A stretch of DNA of 64,000 bases from Opisthorchis felineus (GCA_004794785.1 SJOL01006402.1:289162-353161); one strand, 5' to 3'; shown: positions 20,500 to 32,249, counted from the stretch's first letter. Program-made: numbers and translations. Notes: generated by a model not told the origin, from the sequence alone.

Positions 20500-20984
20500 T
20501 TTAACATGTTTTTGTTGTATCCTTGTGGTCTGTTCTTTAGGTTCTCTGCGTAATCCGTAAATGATGAAACGGAATCATCCAGGTTACTGAACCGTCTCCA
20601 CAAGTGACAAGAAGGTAGATGTGCAGCTACATGTAAAGACTTGGTTACCAGGCCTTGACTGCTGGAACGGGCCTGACTGTTTGCATGCTTAACCGTGTGG
20701 TTACCAGTATAGTTCGTAAAGTTGCAGTTATGTTGTGATTGTTAGTCGTGAGAGACGTGATTAGAAGCAGTTATACGACCGCACAATAACTACCCGAAGG
20801 CCGTTTTTCACGGTTATTTAACCGTAAAACTCGGTTAATAAAGGGTCAAATAACGGCCAGGCAACCAAATTAGGAAGAACTAGGTTATATAAATATATAC
20901 GGCGGAAAGTCGTTATAACGTGGTCAAATAATAGTCTACTAACGGCGAAATACGGTTATATGGTGGTTGTTTCGCCATTATTTA
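20500..20984. other. AT-rich spacer with short palindromes
   Basis: No gene seen. Around 20805-20865 there are repeated GGTTATTTAACCG and GGTTAATAAAG motifs, partly self-complementary, and further CGGTTATA-type repeats to 20970. They could form hairpins or be the edge of a small DNA transposon, but no clear terminal repeats are visible. Confidence 0.3.
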
Positions 20985-22175
20985 ATTCAGGAAGTCCACA
21001 GAAGAGCACCTCTGTTGTTCTCTGTAGCTGGTTTGGACTTGTTCCGGTTGTCATTTATCTGGCAACACCAAGAAATACAACGAATGGACAACTGTGCTTT
21101 CGTCTGATTTCCTAACAAAATTTATGGGGATGACTGAAGATACTCTGCGAGGCTCACGGCTAACATCAACGTGCAAGGCGCTGTCACCCTCGTCTTAGTA
21201 GGGGTTGTACCACCCCAAGTTCACTCCTTCAGCCAGAGATAACACAATTTCTTCCCGCTTTTTTCGTGAAGTGATCATATACAAATAAACACATTATTTT
21301 CAAATGCCAGCAGTCACGGCTATCGCCTGTTGGCTGTTTTGCCATGCACCATTCTTTGCTTGGATCTGACGGTGACCGGCGAACCATACTCTTGCCTTTC
21401 TGTTCAGTTTACGTAGTAGCTTCCAGTTGCACTACACTCCTTATACGTTATCTCGAAGGCTCTCACTCAACCGATTATTATCTATCTGCTGTCCCTCTTC
21501 ATATTAACCCTTCCTACACTGCAAAACGAAGATTCTTTGATTGGATCCTTTAGCTGAGCTAAAAACGTAGTGCAGTTCCCTGTCTTCACCCGCACCAACT
21601 AGTTCAACGGCTGGCCTCCTTTCTCGCTGTCTTGGCCGCTAAGTCCTCAGATTCCCAAAATTATGCAACTGATCTTGCCCTGGCCTTGCGCCTTCTGCTC
21701 GACTGACGCACAGTGTTACCACGAGACACAGTTCTTACCACCAATGATAGCCTCTTGCATCGGTACCTGAATGTACCGCATCACGCCGAGTAGAAGCCCA
21801 CCAATAACGATTTGCTGTGTCCTCGTACTACACCGACACCCTCAGTCGAAACTTGCCACTTGTCTCCACTTCGAATCCTTTCATCTCCACTTTGCTTTTT
21901 GTAACCCTGACCATTCACACAACCGCCCGAGGTCACTCAAGACTAGCAATGATTTTTCAGTTTTAGATCATGTCAATCGGCCAAACGTGCCTCATGCCAT
22001 ACTGTTCATTTTTTTGTTTCTCACAGCTACGGTGACTTTTCACGTAATAAGCGTGTCTCGTCGGTTGCAGTTTCCTCCCCGTTGTGTTGTTGCTCGCTGC
22101 GGTTAGGCTTCAACGACCCGATCATGCCCTGATTAGCATGCTCCCTATAAGATGGGAAATAAATCTGTTATTATT
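20985..22175 (+). repeat. Repeat B, copy 1
   Basis: It aligns in direct orientation with 22927-23690 (first ~730 bp; shared GGCAACACCAAGAAATACAA, CCACCCCAAG and TTCCAGTT blocks) and with 24940-25312 (last ~350 bp; shared AAACTTGCCA, TTTTCACGTAATAAGC and GACCCGAT). The 3' end is GGGAAATAAATCTG followed by TTATTATTA, an AATAAA-type signal plus short TTA repeats, as in retroposons. Open frames (21344-21553, 21771-22106) are not conserved in the second copy. Confidence 0.65.
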
Positions 22176-22185
22176 AAATGCTTTT

Positions 22186-22286
22186 AAATGGAGGTTTTTA
22201 ACCGACAAACACTTTTATCTTGCTGTTATCAGTCGTTTATATACCATACAAACGCGGTTCATAGTCAGTGTTTTAACCTCCATGCG
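22186..22286. repeat. Short inverted repeat (hairpin)
   Basis: ATGGAGGTTTTTAACC near 22188 and TTTTAACCTCCAT near 22271 are complementary and frame about 65 bp. This could be a small hairpin element or a remnant of a foldback transposon. Nothing else supports a function. Confidence 0.4.
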
Positions 22287-22289
22287 ACC

Positions 22290-22926
22290 ACAAAAACGCG
22301 TACATGGCGGTTCTGAAGGTGCAAATAATCAACAACAAACCATGTTTGGTGGACACCACACGATGATCACTCTCTGATCACGTGCAGTGCAAGCACATCA
22401 AATAGCGGGTCTGAATGAAATACTTCTTTGGTTCCGCAGCCCACTCATTCACACATACACATAACACTGTGGTGCGCCTCTACTTGACATGGCGGTTCAC
22501 ACCAATGTTTCGTCGTCGTTTATCCGTAGTGCACAGGTTCTGAACATCTCCATTCTACTCCAATGGCCCAAAAGTTAGCTGCTGTTTCATTTGCCTCCGC
22601 GACTTGCCTCTCCCAGTGGCTGTTTGCTGTTTGCTTGTTCGAAATGACTGAGCTGTTTTATTGGCCTGGCTTTTCCCCTGACCGGATAAAATATCTGGTA
22701 GCTGGAGTTATTTCTTAATGCACAAACCGCAATTATGACTGCTTGGTGGCTTGTCACCCTGCACATCTAACAGCATGCACGAGGGATGAAAACCTCGTGT
22801 GGTGGGCGGGTACGCCCTGAAGGGAGGGTTGCCCTGTTACGTTGCACCATGGTGCGTTCGTATACTCGCCAACCCTCCAGTAGCACGGGTGGATCGCCCA
22901 TCGCCGTTGGTTCTGAGCCTGGCCTT
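22290..22926. other. Unassigned stretch before repeat B copy 2
   Basis: No open frame of note on the plus strand. A GC-rich part at 22750-22920 has a short self-complementary piece (GCACCATGGTGC) and a 91-codon minus-strand frame without known motif. It looks like another retroposon edge but I cannot identify it. Confidence 0.3.
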
Positions 22927-23690
22927 TAACTCGGGAAAACCATAAAAGAGCACCGTTGTTGTTTGTCTGTATCTGGATTAGGCTTGTCCCGGTTGTCACC
23001 TGTCTGGCAACACCAAGAAATACAAGCAAATGACAACCGTCCCTTCGTTTTGTTTAAAAAATACATGCATGGGGTAGACTAAAGGAACTGTGCGAGACCC
23101 ACGGCTGACATCGACGTGCAAGGAGTTGCCACCATCGTCTTAGTTGGGCTGCACCACCCCAAGTCCACTTCATCATCCAGACATAACACATACGTTCTTC
23201 CCTTTTGTTCTCTGAAGCAATCATATACATATAAAACGTAAATCCTTCATTATTTCCTGATCACCAGCAGTCACAACTAGCGCCCAATGGCTATTTTTTG
23301 CCATGCATCGTTCGTTTCTTGGAGCTGACAGCAGTGACTCGGTGACAGGCGACCCATACTCTTACCTTCCTGTTGAGTTGACGTAGTAGATTCCAGTTAA
23401 AGTACGGTTCTTACCCATTATCCCGGAAGCTGCTGCCTAACCGCTTATTATTTGTCTGCTGTCCCTGTTTATATTACCGCCCCCTTGCACAACGGAAACC
23501 CTGTGGTGGATTTTTTTTGTTTTTTGCTGAGCTAAAAACTACTGCCATGTAATCGTTTGTTCCAACCTATCCAACGGCTAGCCTCCCTGCCTCGGCGGCT
23601 AAGTCCTTACCTTTCCTAAACTAGGCACCTACTCTGGCCCAGCTAGTACTTGGTTTCTAGGTCAGCCAACAAAAGCCACCCTTTCCTGGG
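22927..23690 (+). repeat. Repeat B, copy 2, 5' part
   Basis: It matches 20985-21720 at roughly 75-80% by eye, with the same order of blocks (CGGTTGTCA, GGCAACACCAAGAAATACAA, CTTAGTxGGG, CATACTCTT, GCTGAGCTAAAAACT). It is separated from the matching 3' part (24940-25312) by about 1.2 kb of other sequence. Confidence 0.65.
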
Positions 23691-24039
23691 TTCATTTGGC
23701 TTGCTGCCATCCGCTTTTATATTTTTCTCTATTGGACACCTTTCCACCTGATGCCTCTTTGCACTCACCAGACGCAATGCTCTCATCCTATTCCTTCCTC
23801 ATTCCCCCTCTTCCCAAGCTTCAAACTTCGGCTGTAGTTGCGCAAACGCCCCGCACGACTGTTATTCATTCGATCTGGCTTGTCCGCGGTTTACACTGAC
23901 ATGGTCCTCCAAATGAATCGAAATTACCGATGACTGTACACTGGCTTGACTCTACCTGTGTCCGTCTCCCCGTCTAACCCAGATCAAGCTGCCTCGGAAA
24001 CGTGTATCCCCCGTCCGATTGCGGCAACCTTGACGACCG

Positions 24040-24120
24040 TTACGGGGCTGTCCAAAAACCGAAGTATGTCAGTGCAATGACGGCATGGCACTGCCATACC
24101 CAGTCTGATGGCACTCCCGC
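24040..24120 (-). repeat. Repeat A fragment, inverted
   Basis: ACGGGGCTGTCC, then GGCA(C)TGCCATACCCAGTCTGATGGC, matches 41460-41533, which is repeat A in minus orientation (reverse complement of 10465-10540). Only about 80 bp are recognisable. Confidence 0.5.
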
Positions 24121-24464
24121 AACTACTTTCTTCAGAGTCTCGACCGCAGCCTCTCGCCCACTCGAGTCCATAATCGCAACCACGAACAAACTTTTCACCT
24201 GGGCCCGACAGCCTCGTTTTAAACCGCTGAACATATCGTGAGGTTCACACCTCTTTGCTGACCAACTACATTTCATTGAACGCAAAATCCCTTATTGCCA
24301 TCACGTTAGTAGGAGGTTGACATCTGCTTAATCCAATATTTTTCGTAACCAACTATCAACGGGTGGTGTAGTAACAAATTTCTCACATTCCCTAGGCATC
24401 CGCATTTGAACGGTGCTTTTCAATGATTTCGACCAAATTTTCTACACTGTCCCTGCTGCCACGA

Positions 24465-24710
24465 ACTTCATTCGTCACACTGTCATTAGCCACCCGTACC
24501 AGCACCTCCGAGTGGGTTTCCTTGTCGGCGCTTACATCTGATTGGTCAGCTACCTTGACGTAGTGTGGGGAATACAATCAACGTCAATTAGCGTCATTCG
24601 TCACGCTGCCATTAGCTACCCCTATCGGCACGTCCCACGGGGTTTCCTTGGCGGCTGGTACATCTGATTGGTCAGCTGCATTGACGTCAGTGTGCAGATT
24701 ATAATTAACG
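24465..24710 (+). repeat. Two-copy tandem duplication, ~126 bp
   Basis: CATTCGTCACACTGTCATTAGCC at about 24469 recurs as CATTCGTCACGCTGCCATTAGCT at about 24595, followed in both by GGTTTCCTTG and ACATCTGATTGGTCAGCT. The two units differ at several positions. Confidence 0.7.
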
Positions 24711-24939
24711 TACTACTCATAACGTTACTAGTAGTACATACGTATTTCTATTCTGATTTTTACACTTTTTGGAGGTTGTGGTAATAGCATCAGCCAGATT
24801 TAACCAACCTAGTTTCCTGCCGCAATTTTGGTTTGCCTCTTCCACAAGTTCAATTTCATTTACGGTGTTCGATTGCCCTATGCATTTGCACCATCTCCCC
24901 ATCAAAACTATCCTTTACACCTGACCTCCCGACAACAGT

Positions 24940-25312
24940 GACACCAGTGATTCTATTCAGTTTCAATTTGAACCATATTTTTGAGACAAAACTTGCCATT
25001 TGTCTCCACATCGAATTCTTCAATCTCCATCTCCATTTTGCATTTTGTGACCCTAGCCATTTACTCGACCGCCCAAGGTCACTCATGGCCAGCAACGTTT
25101 TCAGTTTTAGTTCAGGTCAGCAGGCTTCATCTTTGAACTTGTCGTACCTCATGCCCATTGTCCTCTTTTTTTGGTTCCCACAACTGTGGTTACTTTTCAC
25201 GTAATAAGCATGCCCGTGGTATTGACACCTGCCGCGTTCAGGTTGTACCGACCCGATTGGGCCTCAGTCGGCATGTTCTTTACAAGTTGGGTAATAAACC
25301 TATTATTATTAT
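24940..25312 (+). repeat. Repeat B, copy 2, 3' end with TTA tail
   Basis: It aligns with 21835-22175 and ends GTTGGGTAATAAACC followed by TATTATTATTATTATAATG. The AATAAA-like motif directly before the TTA run is the same as in copy 1, which defines the 3' end of the family. Confidence 0.65.
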
Positions 25313-25432
25313 TATAATGCCCACTGCTCGTGACGCTACCCCTTTTCCACACAATCCCCTGTACCCACAACCCCCTTAGTCATGCTTTTATTTTGACTGT
25401 AACATTATGATCACGCCTGACGGCATGCCACC

Positions 25433-25490
25433 CACCAGTTGGGAATAAACATTATTATTAATATTATTATTATTATTATATAACCATCAT
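25433..25490 (+). repeat. AATAAA plus ATT/TTA microsatellite
   Basis: GTTGGGAATAAACATTATTA is followed by further ATT repeats to about 25484. It resembles the end of repeat B, so it may be the tail of another, shorter retroposon copy. Confidence 0.5.
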
Positions 25491-26159
25491 ATAACCGGAA
25501 AACTCTATTTTTTGACTGCGTGAGCTCCTATTGGCGAAGAACTGGTCGATGGATCCATGCACTCCCCACACACCTCCGCAAAAAATGTGCCAAGCCATAC
25601 ATATTGTATTATACACCCCGTGGTTCGTATATATCGGAAAATGTGTGTACGAATACGCATGCTACGCCTTGAGCAAATTCAACACAATCAAAGTAAAAAA
25701 ATAGAGGGTGAAAATATATACACAGCAACGAATAAATCAAGGGGATGTCTACAAACAGCGGCATCAAAAATACCTACAGGTCTTATGTAGATTATAGCCT
25801 TTCTGAACTCTGGCTTTTCGGAGAACGTTGTCCACATTGCCGCGTTCAAAAAGTAAAAGAACTCAAGATTAATAGTGTTTTCAGAACCGATAGCGACTGC
25901 ATCTCTCTGCCGCACTACTTTCACAATTCCAAGAATAATTTACGTGATCAGAAACCGTTAACTGAGTTAGTACATTTAGCTTACACCGGTCGTCGCAAAT
26001 ATAAACTAACTAGAACAACGAGAGAGCAGACAAACCGAACATTGCACGCACACCTTAACTTCCTCTGAAACCGTGGTCTGAACAAAGGATACTTTCACAT
26101 AAAGTTTTAGCATGCGGTCACAGTTTTGTTAGGAGTTGCATAAACGCACTCAGGGTCCA
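25491..26159. other. Unassigned spacer
   Basis: Two open frames of 77 and 107 codons on the plus strand (25557-25790, 25745-26068) and one of 78 on the minus strand overlap one another. None has a recognised motif. No repeat partner found. Confidence 0.3.
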
Positions 26160-27929
26160 CTGTGTGCACGACGTTTATGCTTTGATCATCACCGGTTGTT
26201 TAGGATGATGTTCCCATGGAGACGGCGGGTAATTTGATTTAAAATTTTGTTTCGACATGTGATTTCTTCTGTGTCGGGTTTGGAAATAATTTCACAACTT
26301 CATGAAAAATAACTACGTTCTCTGTCCGCGGAAACTCAAAATGGAGCAGCCATTCACGAACTGTATACGAAGGAGTTTTCTATCGTTGCAGCTGGCCTCC
26401 CGAGAGACAAAGCCAAGGAGTTCAATACAGCTAGACATTTTTCTGTTTTTTTCGTGATGGACACTGTAATGGGTTCACGGCAAGCTTTTATCTTCACAGG
26501 TATACTGGCTGCTTGGTAGTGCCATTTGAAGAATTAATTTGTTCAGGCAGAATGAGCAGACATTACAATGGGGTAGCCAGTGTTTTAAAGTTCTGGGGCA
26601 AATTCAACGGTTTGTGATGGTCTGGTGGTGCATGTACCACGCTTAGTCGGGGGAAATTGGAGATATACTGAACTTCGGGCAAGCCATCGGACTGGGTGTG
26701 TCAGTCGCGGTACTGTAATCGCGACGTCATACTGGGGTTCGTGGACAGCCCTGTACATGAACATTTTGGTTGAGTCAGTTGGGGTCTTTATGGCAGTTAG
26801 GTTTGACCAAAGAATCGTGATAAATTGAGACCAACAGGGATCAAGATTATTCTTGAGTCTATCAGGGGCGCAGGATGGTTAATTGCTGCCATTTAAACGA
26901 GGCGATAATACAGCCTATCTACACTGGGGACCAAAAATGGGAAGAAGTGTCAAAAAGGTCTGCTAGGCAGCACTATTGTATGAGTTGGACTGCGGTCCAA
27001 AATAGCGGACAGCTAAGAGTGGTCACAATTTCTAACTACTGCAGTGAAGCAACACCGCCCAATCTCAAAAACGGTAATTTCTATTCAGGTAGAGATATTA
27101 CGTAAGCGGCCGATGCGAAAGGGTGTGGGCCCATGTGAAAATGAGGGACGTGCGTTAGCTAAATTTTTTGCAACCAAGTTAGCTCGTAGCGGGCAAGGAC
27201 AATAGACCGAAGGGAAACATGAAATGCCTGGTGGCGTTGCGTATTTGGACGACAAGGTAACATCAGAATGGCGCAGATGACGCCTAAAACGCGTGGAGGC
27301 CTTGCAAAACCAGTTGTTTCAGAGGTATTATACCGCGTGTATTTATTGAGTCACTGTTAGCTATTTCTGCTCCGCTATCAATGATGGTTTGGATTCATAG
27401 GGTTGCCCGGGAAATATGCTACAACTAGGGTAAGCCCAGGCCAGCGGCACAGGCTTCCGACGAAAGTTGCTTCTAGTTTAATTTTCCCTTTCCTCCATTA
27501 CAGAAAGCGGAGTATGAGGTTTCGCATAGGGTAGAAATGTCTTTGAGGGAGGGCATGCAGTTGAAGTGATGGTTGTCAACGGTGCAGTCTTTTGCATCGT
27601 TTGGCGAAGGGAGTGATTACTTGTTACTGAAAGTGTTGATGGCGGTTTAGCGCTGGGTGGTGACCGAAAAGGCCGATCAGGTGGGTCAAATTTTGGTGGG
27701 CCGGCAAGGGGCACTGATGGGCTGGATTGTGAGGAGTCAGGGTTAACCGATTACTTGGAAAACAAAGGCGGGACTGGTGGCAATATAGCCATGTATATCA
27801 CTTGGATGTGGGCGTAAGAATATGTGTTCCTAGGCAGTGAGATATAATAAACCTTGAGGTCCCTAGCTAGATAAACATCATTGCCAAAGACACTTAGACA
27901 ATACCAGTAACGGCTGTTTTATTAGCTCA

Positions 27930-27942
27930 TGTATTCATGTAT

Positions 27943-27996
<54 letters not shown>

Positions 27997-28062
27997 ATGT
28001 ATATATATATGTATATGTATATGTATTTGTATATGTATGTATATGTATATATGTATATATTG
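27930..28062. repeat. TATATG/TATG microsatellite
   Basis: About 130 bp of GTATATGTATATGTATAT-type repeats, inside repeat A. The repeat A copy at 1985-4072 has only a short TATCTATTCGGATAT in the same place, so the expansion is specific to this copy. Confidence 0.9.
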
Positions 28063-28987
28063 TAGGCATTATTGTTGAAATGAGGATGGGTTGCAATACT
28101 TTGGCATAAGCGATGAGTTTTATGATGCATAAACTTATGGGGCAGACATAGAATAGAGCCTCAGGGTAGCCTAGAATTGCGGGCGGCCTTCAACGTATTA
28201 TGTGTCTGTGATGTGGAAGCATTTTATGCATACCCGGATACTGAAGATCACAAAGGTGTCGGTTTGCAACCGCAAGTATTGTAGCTGATCAGAGCCCCTA
28301 GCTGGTGAGATGGCTACTGCGGCTAAGATTGGGATGGTTACAAGATTCGATGAGGAAAACGGAGCCGTTGATTCTACCAAGCTACGGGGTGTCAGTATTG
28401 GCAAGCATAAGTTGAGTGAAGTCAGGATTTAATGCTCTAAATGAGCAAGCTTGAAAAGAAGTAGCCACCCACTCGGTGGATTCTCCCTACTGCCGCATAC
28501 GTTGATGCGCTTTTGAGGACGCCTGCGGTCCTTGAACTCTAGGGCTCAAGAGTATACCAGCTGATCTCACGACCGACTTGTATACGCACGTTGTTAGATT
28601 TAACTTTACTGCGTCCAATGATGAGTATGCTCACTGAATCTCGATATCGAATTGTCGGTGCAAACAGGGATCTCTGATTATCGCCAATGGGACTAATTGC
28701 AGAAGTAATACTCCAGCTCCGGCGTGGGCACCCATTGGACATTGTGGGCAACGGGGTTTATTGAGCTCTTAGTGAGTTAGCCACTGCAACTATATGTTTT
28801 CTCTGATATTTTCGAAGATGCACACGAGTTGTATTTGCTTATATATTTTCCTTTTGGGAACCCTATCGAATGATAGCGGCGTCCTGGAGACGTTTGTACT
28901 GATGCAATCAATAAATAGAAACATAATTGGGCAAAGGTGCTTGCGTAATTTTCATGCGTGGGCTTGGCAGGCGGACGACATATATGA

Positions 28988-29510
28988 GTATGAAGGACCG
29001 GCTTTGGCCACTGGATTAGGCTATCATGCATAGTTGAGGTCTCGGTCAGCGTCGTGCATGGGTTCGGGCTTAGCATTTACTAGGCCCGCGACAACGCGTG
29101 GTTGAGTGTGAAGGGCCGCCTTTGGTCGTTGAATTAAGATATCAGGTGCAGTTAATGCCTTATAATCAGCTACGTGCATTGGTAGGGACATGGCAGTCAC
29201 TCCAGGTGGCCAAGGTAAGCGGCGATGCGTACAATTATGAGTATGGAGGACCGTCTTTGGCCGTTGAAATAGGCTATCATATACAGTTGAGGCCCCATAA
29301 TCAACGTCACACACAAACACGGGCCTAACAGTTACGATAAGAAGCCATCCTGAACAAAAGCGCATACGGTTATGGTGAGGAAAGTCTATCGTTGGCCGTT
29401 GGATTCGGCTATCATGCATAGCTGAGGCCTCAATCAGCGTCGGGCATGGAGACGGGCCTAAGAGTCACGATAAGTGGCCGAGGTAATCGAAAACGCGTAG
29501 GGTTAACATG
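28988..29510 (+). repeat. Tandem array, ~134-bp units (repeat A 3' end)
   Basis: Four units start at about 28988, 29106, 29241 and 29375 with GAGTATG(A/G)AGGACCG-like sequence, then GCATAGTTGAGG and ACGGGCCTAA(C/G)AG. Spacings are 118, 135 and 134 bp, so the first unit has a deletion. Equivalent to 3588-4072. Confidence 0.8.
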
Positions 29511-29990
29511 ATGAAAGGCAATAGTTAGCCACTCTTGCGGCAATGTCGTTACAATTCATGATATAACCCAGCTTTTTGACGTCATGGTTTCCAGTGTAAA
29601 AGGCGCCCCCCCACCGGGAGTTGATAATCCACACGCAGATATTTGAATACGCTGCATTATCTCCTGACTGACTGCGCTTATCAGGGAATGGGGATCATTC
29701 ACACAGATGCATAATCCAATCAGCACTGCACGATGCGCCGAGTTATCTTCTGTTATTATACTTGACGCAAGGTGAGCTTCCAAAACGGTCTTGTTCCGAA
29801 GTTCAGTGAACAAACTCACCCAACTTGTTACGTCTGGCAAGTGTAATGGATACAAACGCTATTCAACTATTCACCTTGGTGGAATTTACACTGCATATTC
29901 TGTAGCTGTTATCTCTTATTCGAAGAAAATCGCAGAACGTTATAATAGGCTAAGACTAAATCTCGTGCTTTGTCGCGTAATCTGGTGACC

Positions 29991-30809
29991 ACACGCAAAT
30001 CAGCAGTGGTCGACGGCCTTGAAAGTTTGCTCACTTAAACAAAGGGCTTTGAACAACATAACGCTGCAACGTGCAACCAGACTGGCGAAACTCCTCGTAA
30101 ATTCCGCAACTTCGAAAATCCCACAGTTTTGGCGAACTTAATTTCGGTTTACCTCCAGTGAGCGGCAGCGGACGATGTTTCAGCTTACGAGAACCGGACT
30201 TCGTGCAATATATGACATTGAATTGGATGTGCCTTCAAACCAAACCATTGCACAGCTGAGTTTTTAAATGAGATTCTAAAAACAAACCCGCCCCGTTTTC
30301 CTGGCTTTCGAAAGACCTTCATGCGATAAATTATGCATCTGGCTTGTGTGTGCCACGGAACTCGGTGGCAATGACGTAACCACATTTGGCCACTTTTAAC
30401 CACCGATGGATGTGTTGACTGGGCAAACACAACACGAAGGACAAAGGAAGCACGTCCTCTAAGTCCTCTAAGTTCCTCATCCCAACATCTGGGTCCCCTG
30501 TGCGGTTGAGTGCTTTTATATATTCAAGCGCTTTTGGAAGATAGATGCAGTGGCACCGCCCCTCTGGCAGCCCCAGCCAGAAATTACCCAACCAGACAGG
30601 GAACTTCTAGGCGTGACTTTCTAGCAGCAGACCAAACAAAAATACCCTACATGGCTGATCTTTAATTAATCACGCGATACACCGAATTCGATCCCGCGAA
30701 CTAGACTTGGTTACGGATTCTGTGAAAATTAAAAGTATTTGTCACAAACCAGGGATAACTGATTATATTGCATGCGGAGGGTCTAAGTTGTAGTATATAT
30801 TGCTAAATT
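29991..30809. other. Unassigned spacer left of the BEL/Pao element
   Basis: Two overlapping minus-strand frames (30185-30430 and 30331-30591) without known motifs. No repeat partner was found. It is the pre-insertion flank of the 30810-35999 element. Confidence 0.3.
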
Positions 30810-31195
30810 TGTAGAAGACGGCTGATCAAGAACGTGCTCCCGTTCTCCACCATATGTGAAAGCCCATTCCCGTAATCATTTCCCCCCTGATCCGAGGAAC
30901 TGAAACCCTCTTGTTTTAATGAACAATTTTATAACTTTTACCGATTTTGGTCGGACATTGTGTTTTTGTGGTCACTTTCCGTCGATATCTGTTGTCTTGT
31001 GACGATATCGATTTTGTGGCTAAGTGAGCTGCGATTTATCCCCAGGCTGGTAGTTGTGTCGCCCTATTTTGTAACTTCTACGGTATCTGCAAGAGAGAAG
31101 CTGTTGAGTACCAAGATTCCGGAAATCGGGTTTCTTGGTCCTTTTTTGTGGATTGGCACGCGTCACTTAAGGTCAGAAGGCAGATAACCGTAACG
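30810..31195 (+). repeat. 5' LTR of BEL/Pao element
   Basis: TGTAGAAGACGG starts it; the core 30821-31188 differs from 35625-35992 at a single base (31180 G against 35984 T). The outer bases differ more: two differences in the first 11 bases and three in the last seven. The exact ends are therefore uncertain by about 10 bp. An open frame of 75 codons inside it (30960-31187) is a chance frame of the LTR. Confidence 0.85.
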
Positions 31196-31421
31196 GGGCT
31201 CAATAATACTCATTGGTACTCAACAGTACTCAACATTTTTACGGTCTCACAGAAAGTCATGGAAACAGCCCCGCCAATGGATCGTATTCTACCGGAGGAA
31301 CCGAGGCAAGGTGGACATTCGGGCCACCCTCTAGCTAGTGGTCCACTTCCTGGCGCTGACTCATGTAAGCTTAGAAAACTAGTCACTTGCATCGCTGCGG
31401 GCACGGGTTAAGTTAGGAGTT

Positions 31422-32249
31422 ATGAAAAGGGAAATGGGGCTCATGAGAGCACGTAACGAGGCGCGTTTAGCGGAGCTAGAGCTGAACGCGGATGATGATT
31501 TCATCACTGACGTACACGTCAATAGTCAGGTTAAAGCGAAGAAGTACCTAGCCTGGGTAGGAAGTAGTACGCTCACATATAAAGCGTCAGCAGTACAACC
31601 GAGTCCTTGTGCGACTAGATCAGACTTATTTAATAAGGTTAGTCTGACCGGCGCTCCAACAGTTTTGAATTTATCAACAATGAGTGGACCCGCTACCGTT
31701 GAGGCGGAAATTCTCAGAATCGGGTTTGAATCAGTGGGTTCAGGTGGGACTGTAGCGGCTGAACAAGCCTTTTCAATACGTTCTCTGCCCGTTAGCCCAC
31801 CAGTTGTGAGCCCAACGAAGATAGCTAGTCAATATAGTTACTTGGAGGATACTACCTTTGTGGAGCTTTCTGATAAACGTGTGAGAATACTGATATCAGA
31901 AGACGTTCCAGAGGCACATTTGCCTATGTAGAAGAGGTTGGGCAAGCAAAAGGAACCTTATGCTGTCAAGACACTTTTGAGACGGGTTCTACTTGGCCCG
32001 TTGTCCGTAGGACATAGGGTCTGGAGGCAAGTGCACCACGTACGTATGAAAGCTGACGACGCCGCTGCTCATCTAAAGGCGCTTTATGAGGCCAATTCCC
32101 ACGATTTAGAGGCTCCGGGCATATGCCAAATTGTCAAAGACAGGGTAGCGCTTCGAATTGTTGAAGAGTCTTCAGTGTTTAGGGATGGTCATTACGAAAT
32201 ACCATTGCCGTGGAAAACGGCTGAAAGCATCCTGACAGTTATCATCTAG
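31422..32249 (+). pseudogene. BEL/Pao protease C-terminal part and linker
   Basis: The frame opens MKREMGLMRARNEARLAELEL, like the start of BEL/Pao gag, but soon moves into the protease C-terminal half: VSLTGAPTVLNLSTMSGPA, then DKRVRILISEDVPEAHLPM, the DxxVxxLIGxDVPEAHxxL motif. The DTGSD-type catalytic segment that should precede it is missing, so gag and the protease active site have been removed by an internal deletion. After a TAG at 31929 the same frame continues with KEPYAVKTLLRRVLLGPLS and DGHYEIPLPWK, the linker to the RT. Confidence 0.8.

Larger units (their letters stand above)
26160..29990 (+). repeat. Repeat A, longest copy
   Basis: About 3.8 kb. Its left part aligns with 9985-11550, its middle with 1985-3540, its array with 3588-4072, and its end (29650-29990) with the reverse complement of 45600-45910. 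The order of parts is the same in all copies, so this is one long dispersed unit. I see no RT, transposase, endonuclease, LTR or clear terminal inverted repeat. The 29791-29988 frame (MFRSSVNKLTQLVTSGKC) has a relative at 45605-45808 (SSVNKLIKFARSDQCKTYK), the only hint of a protein-like match between copies. The copy carries an extra TATATG microsatellite. Confidence 0.75.

Noticed and set aside
27927..28130. Tyr/Ile-rich ORF on the minus strand
   Set aside because: It is a translation of the TATATG microsatellite.
30960..31187. Conserved 75-codon ORF also present at 35764-35991
   Set aside because: It lies wholly inside the two LTR copies, so its identity follows from LTR identity, not from coding constraint.
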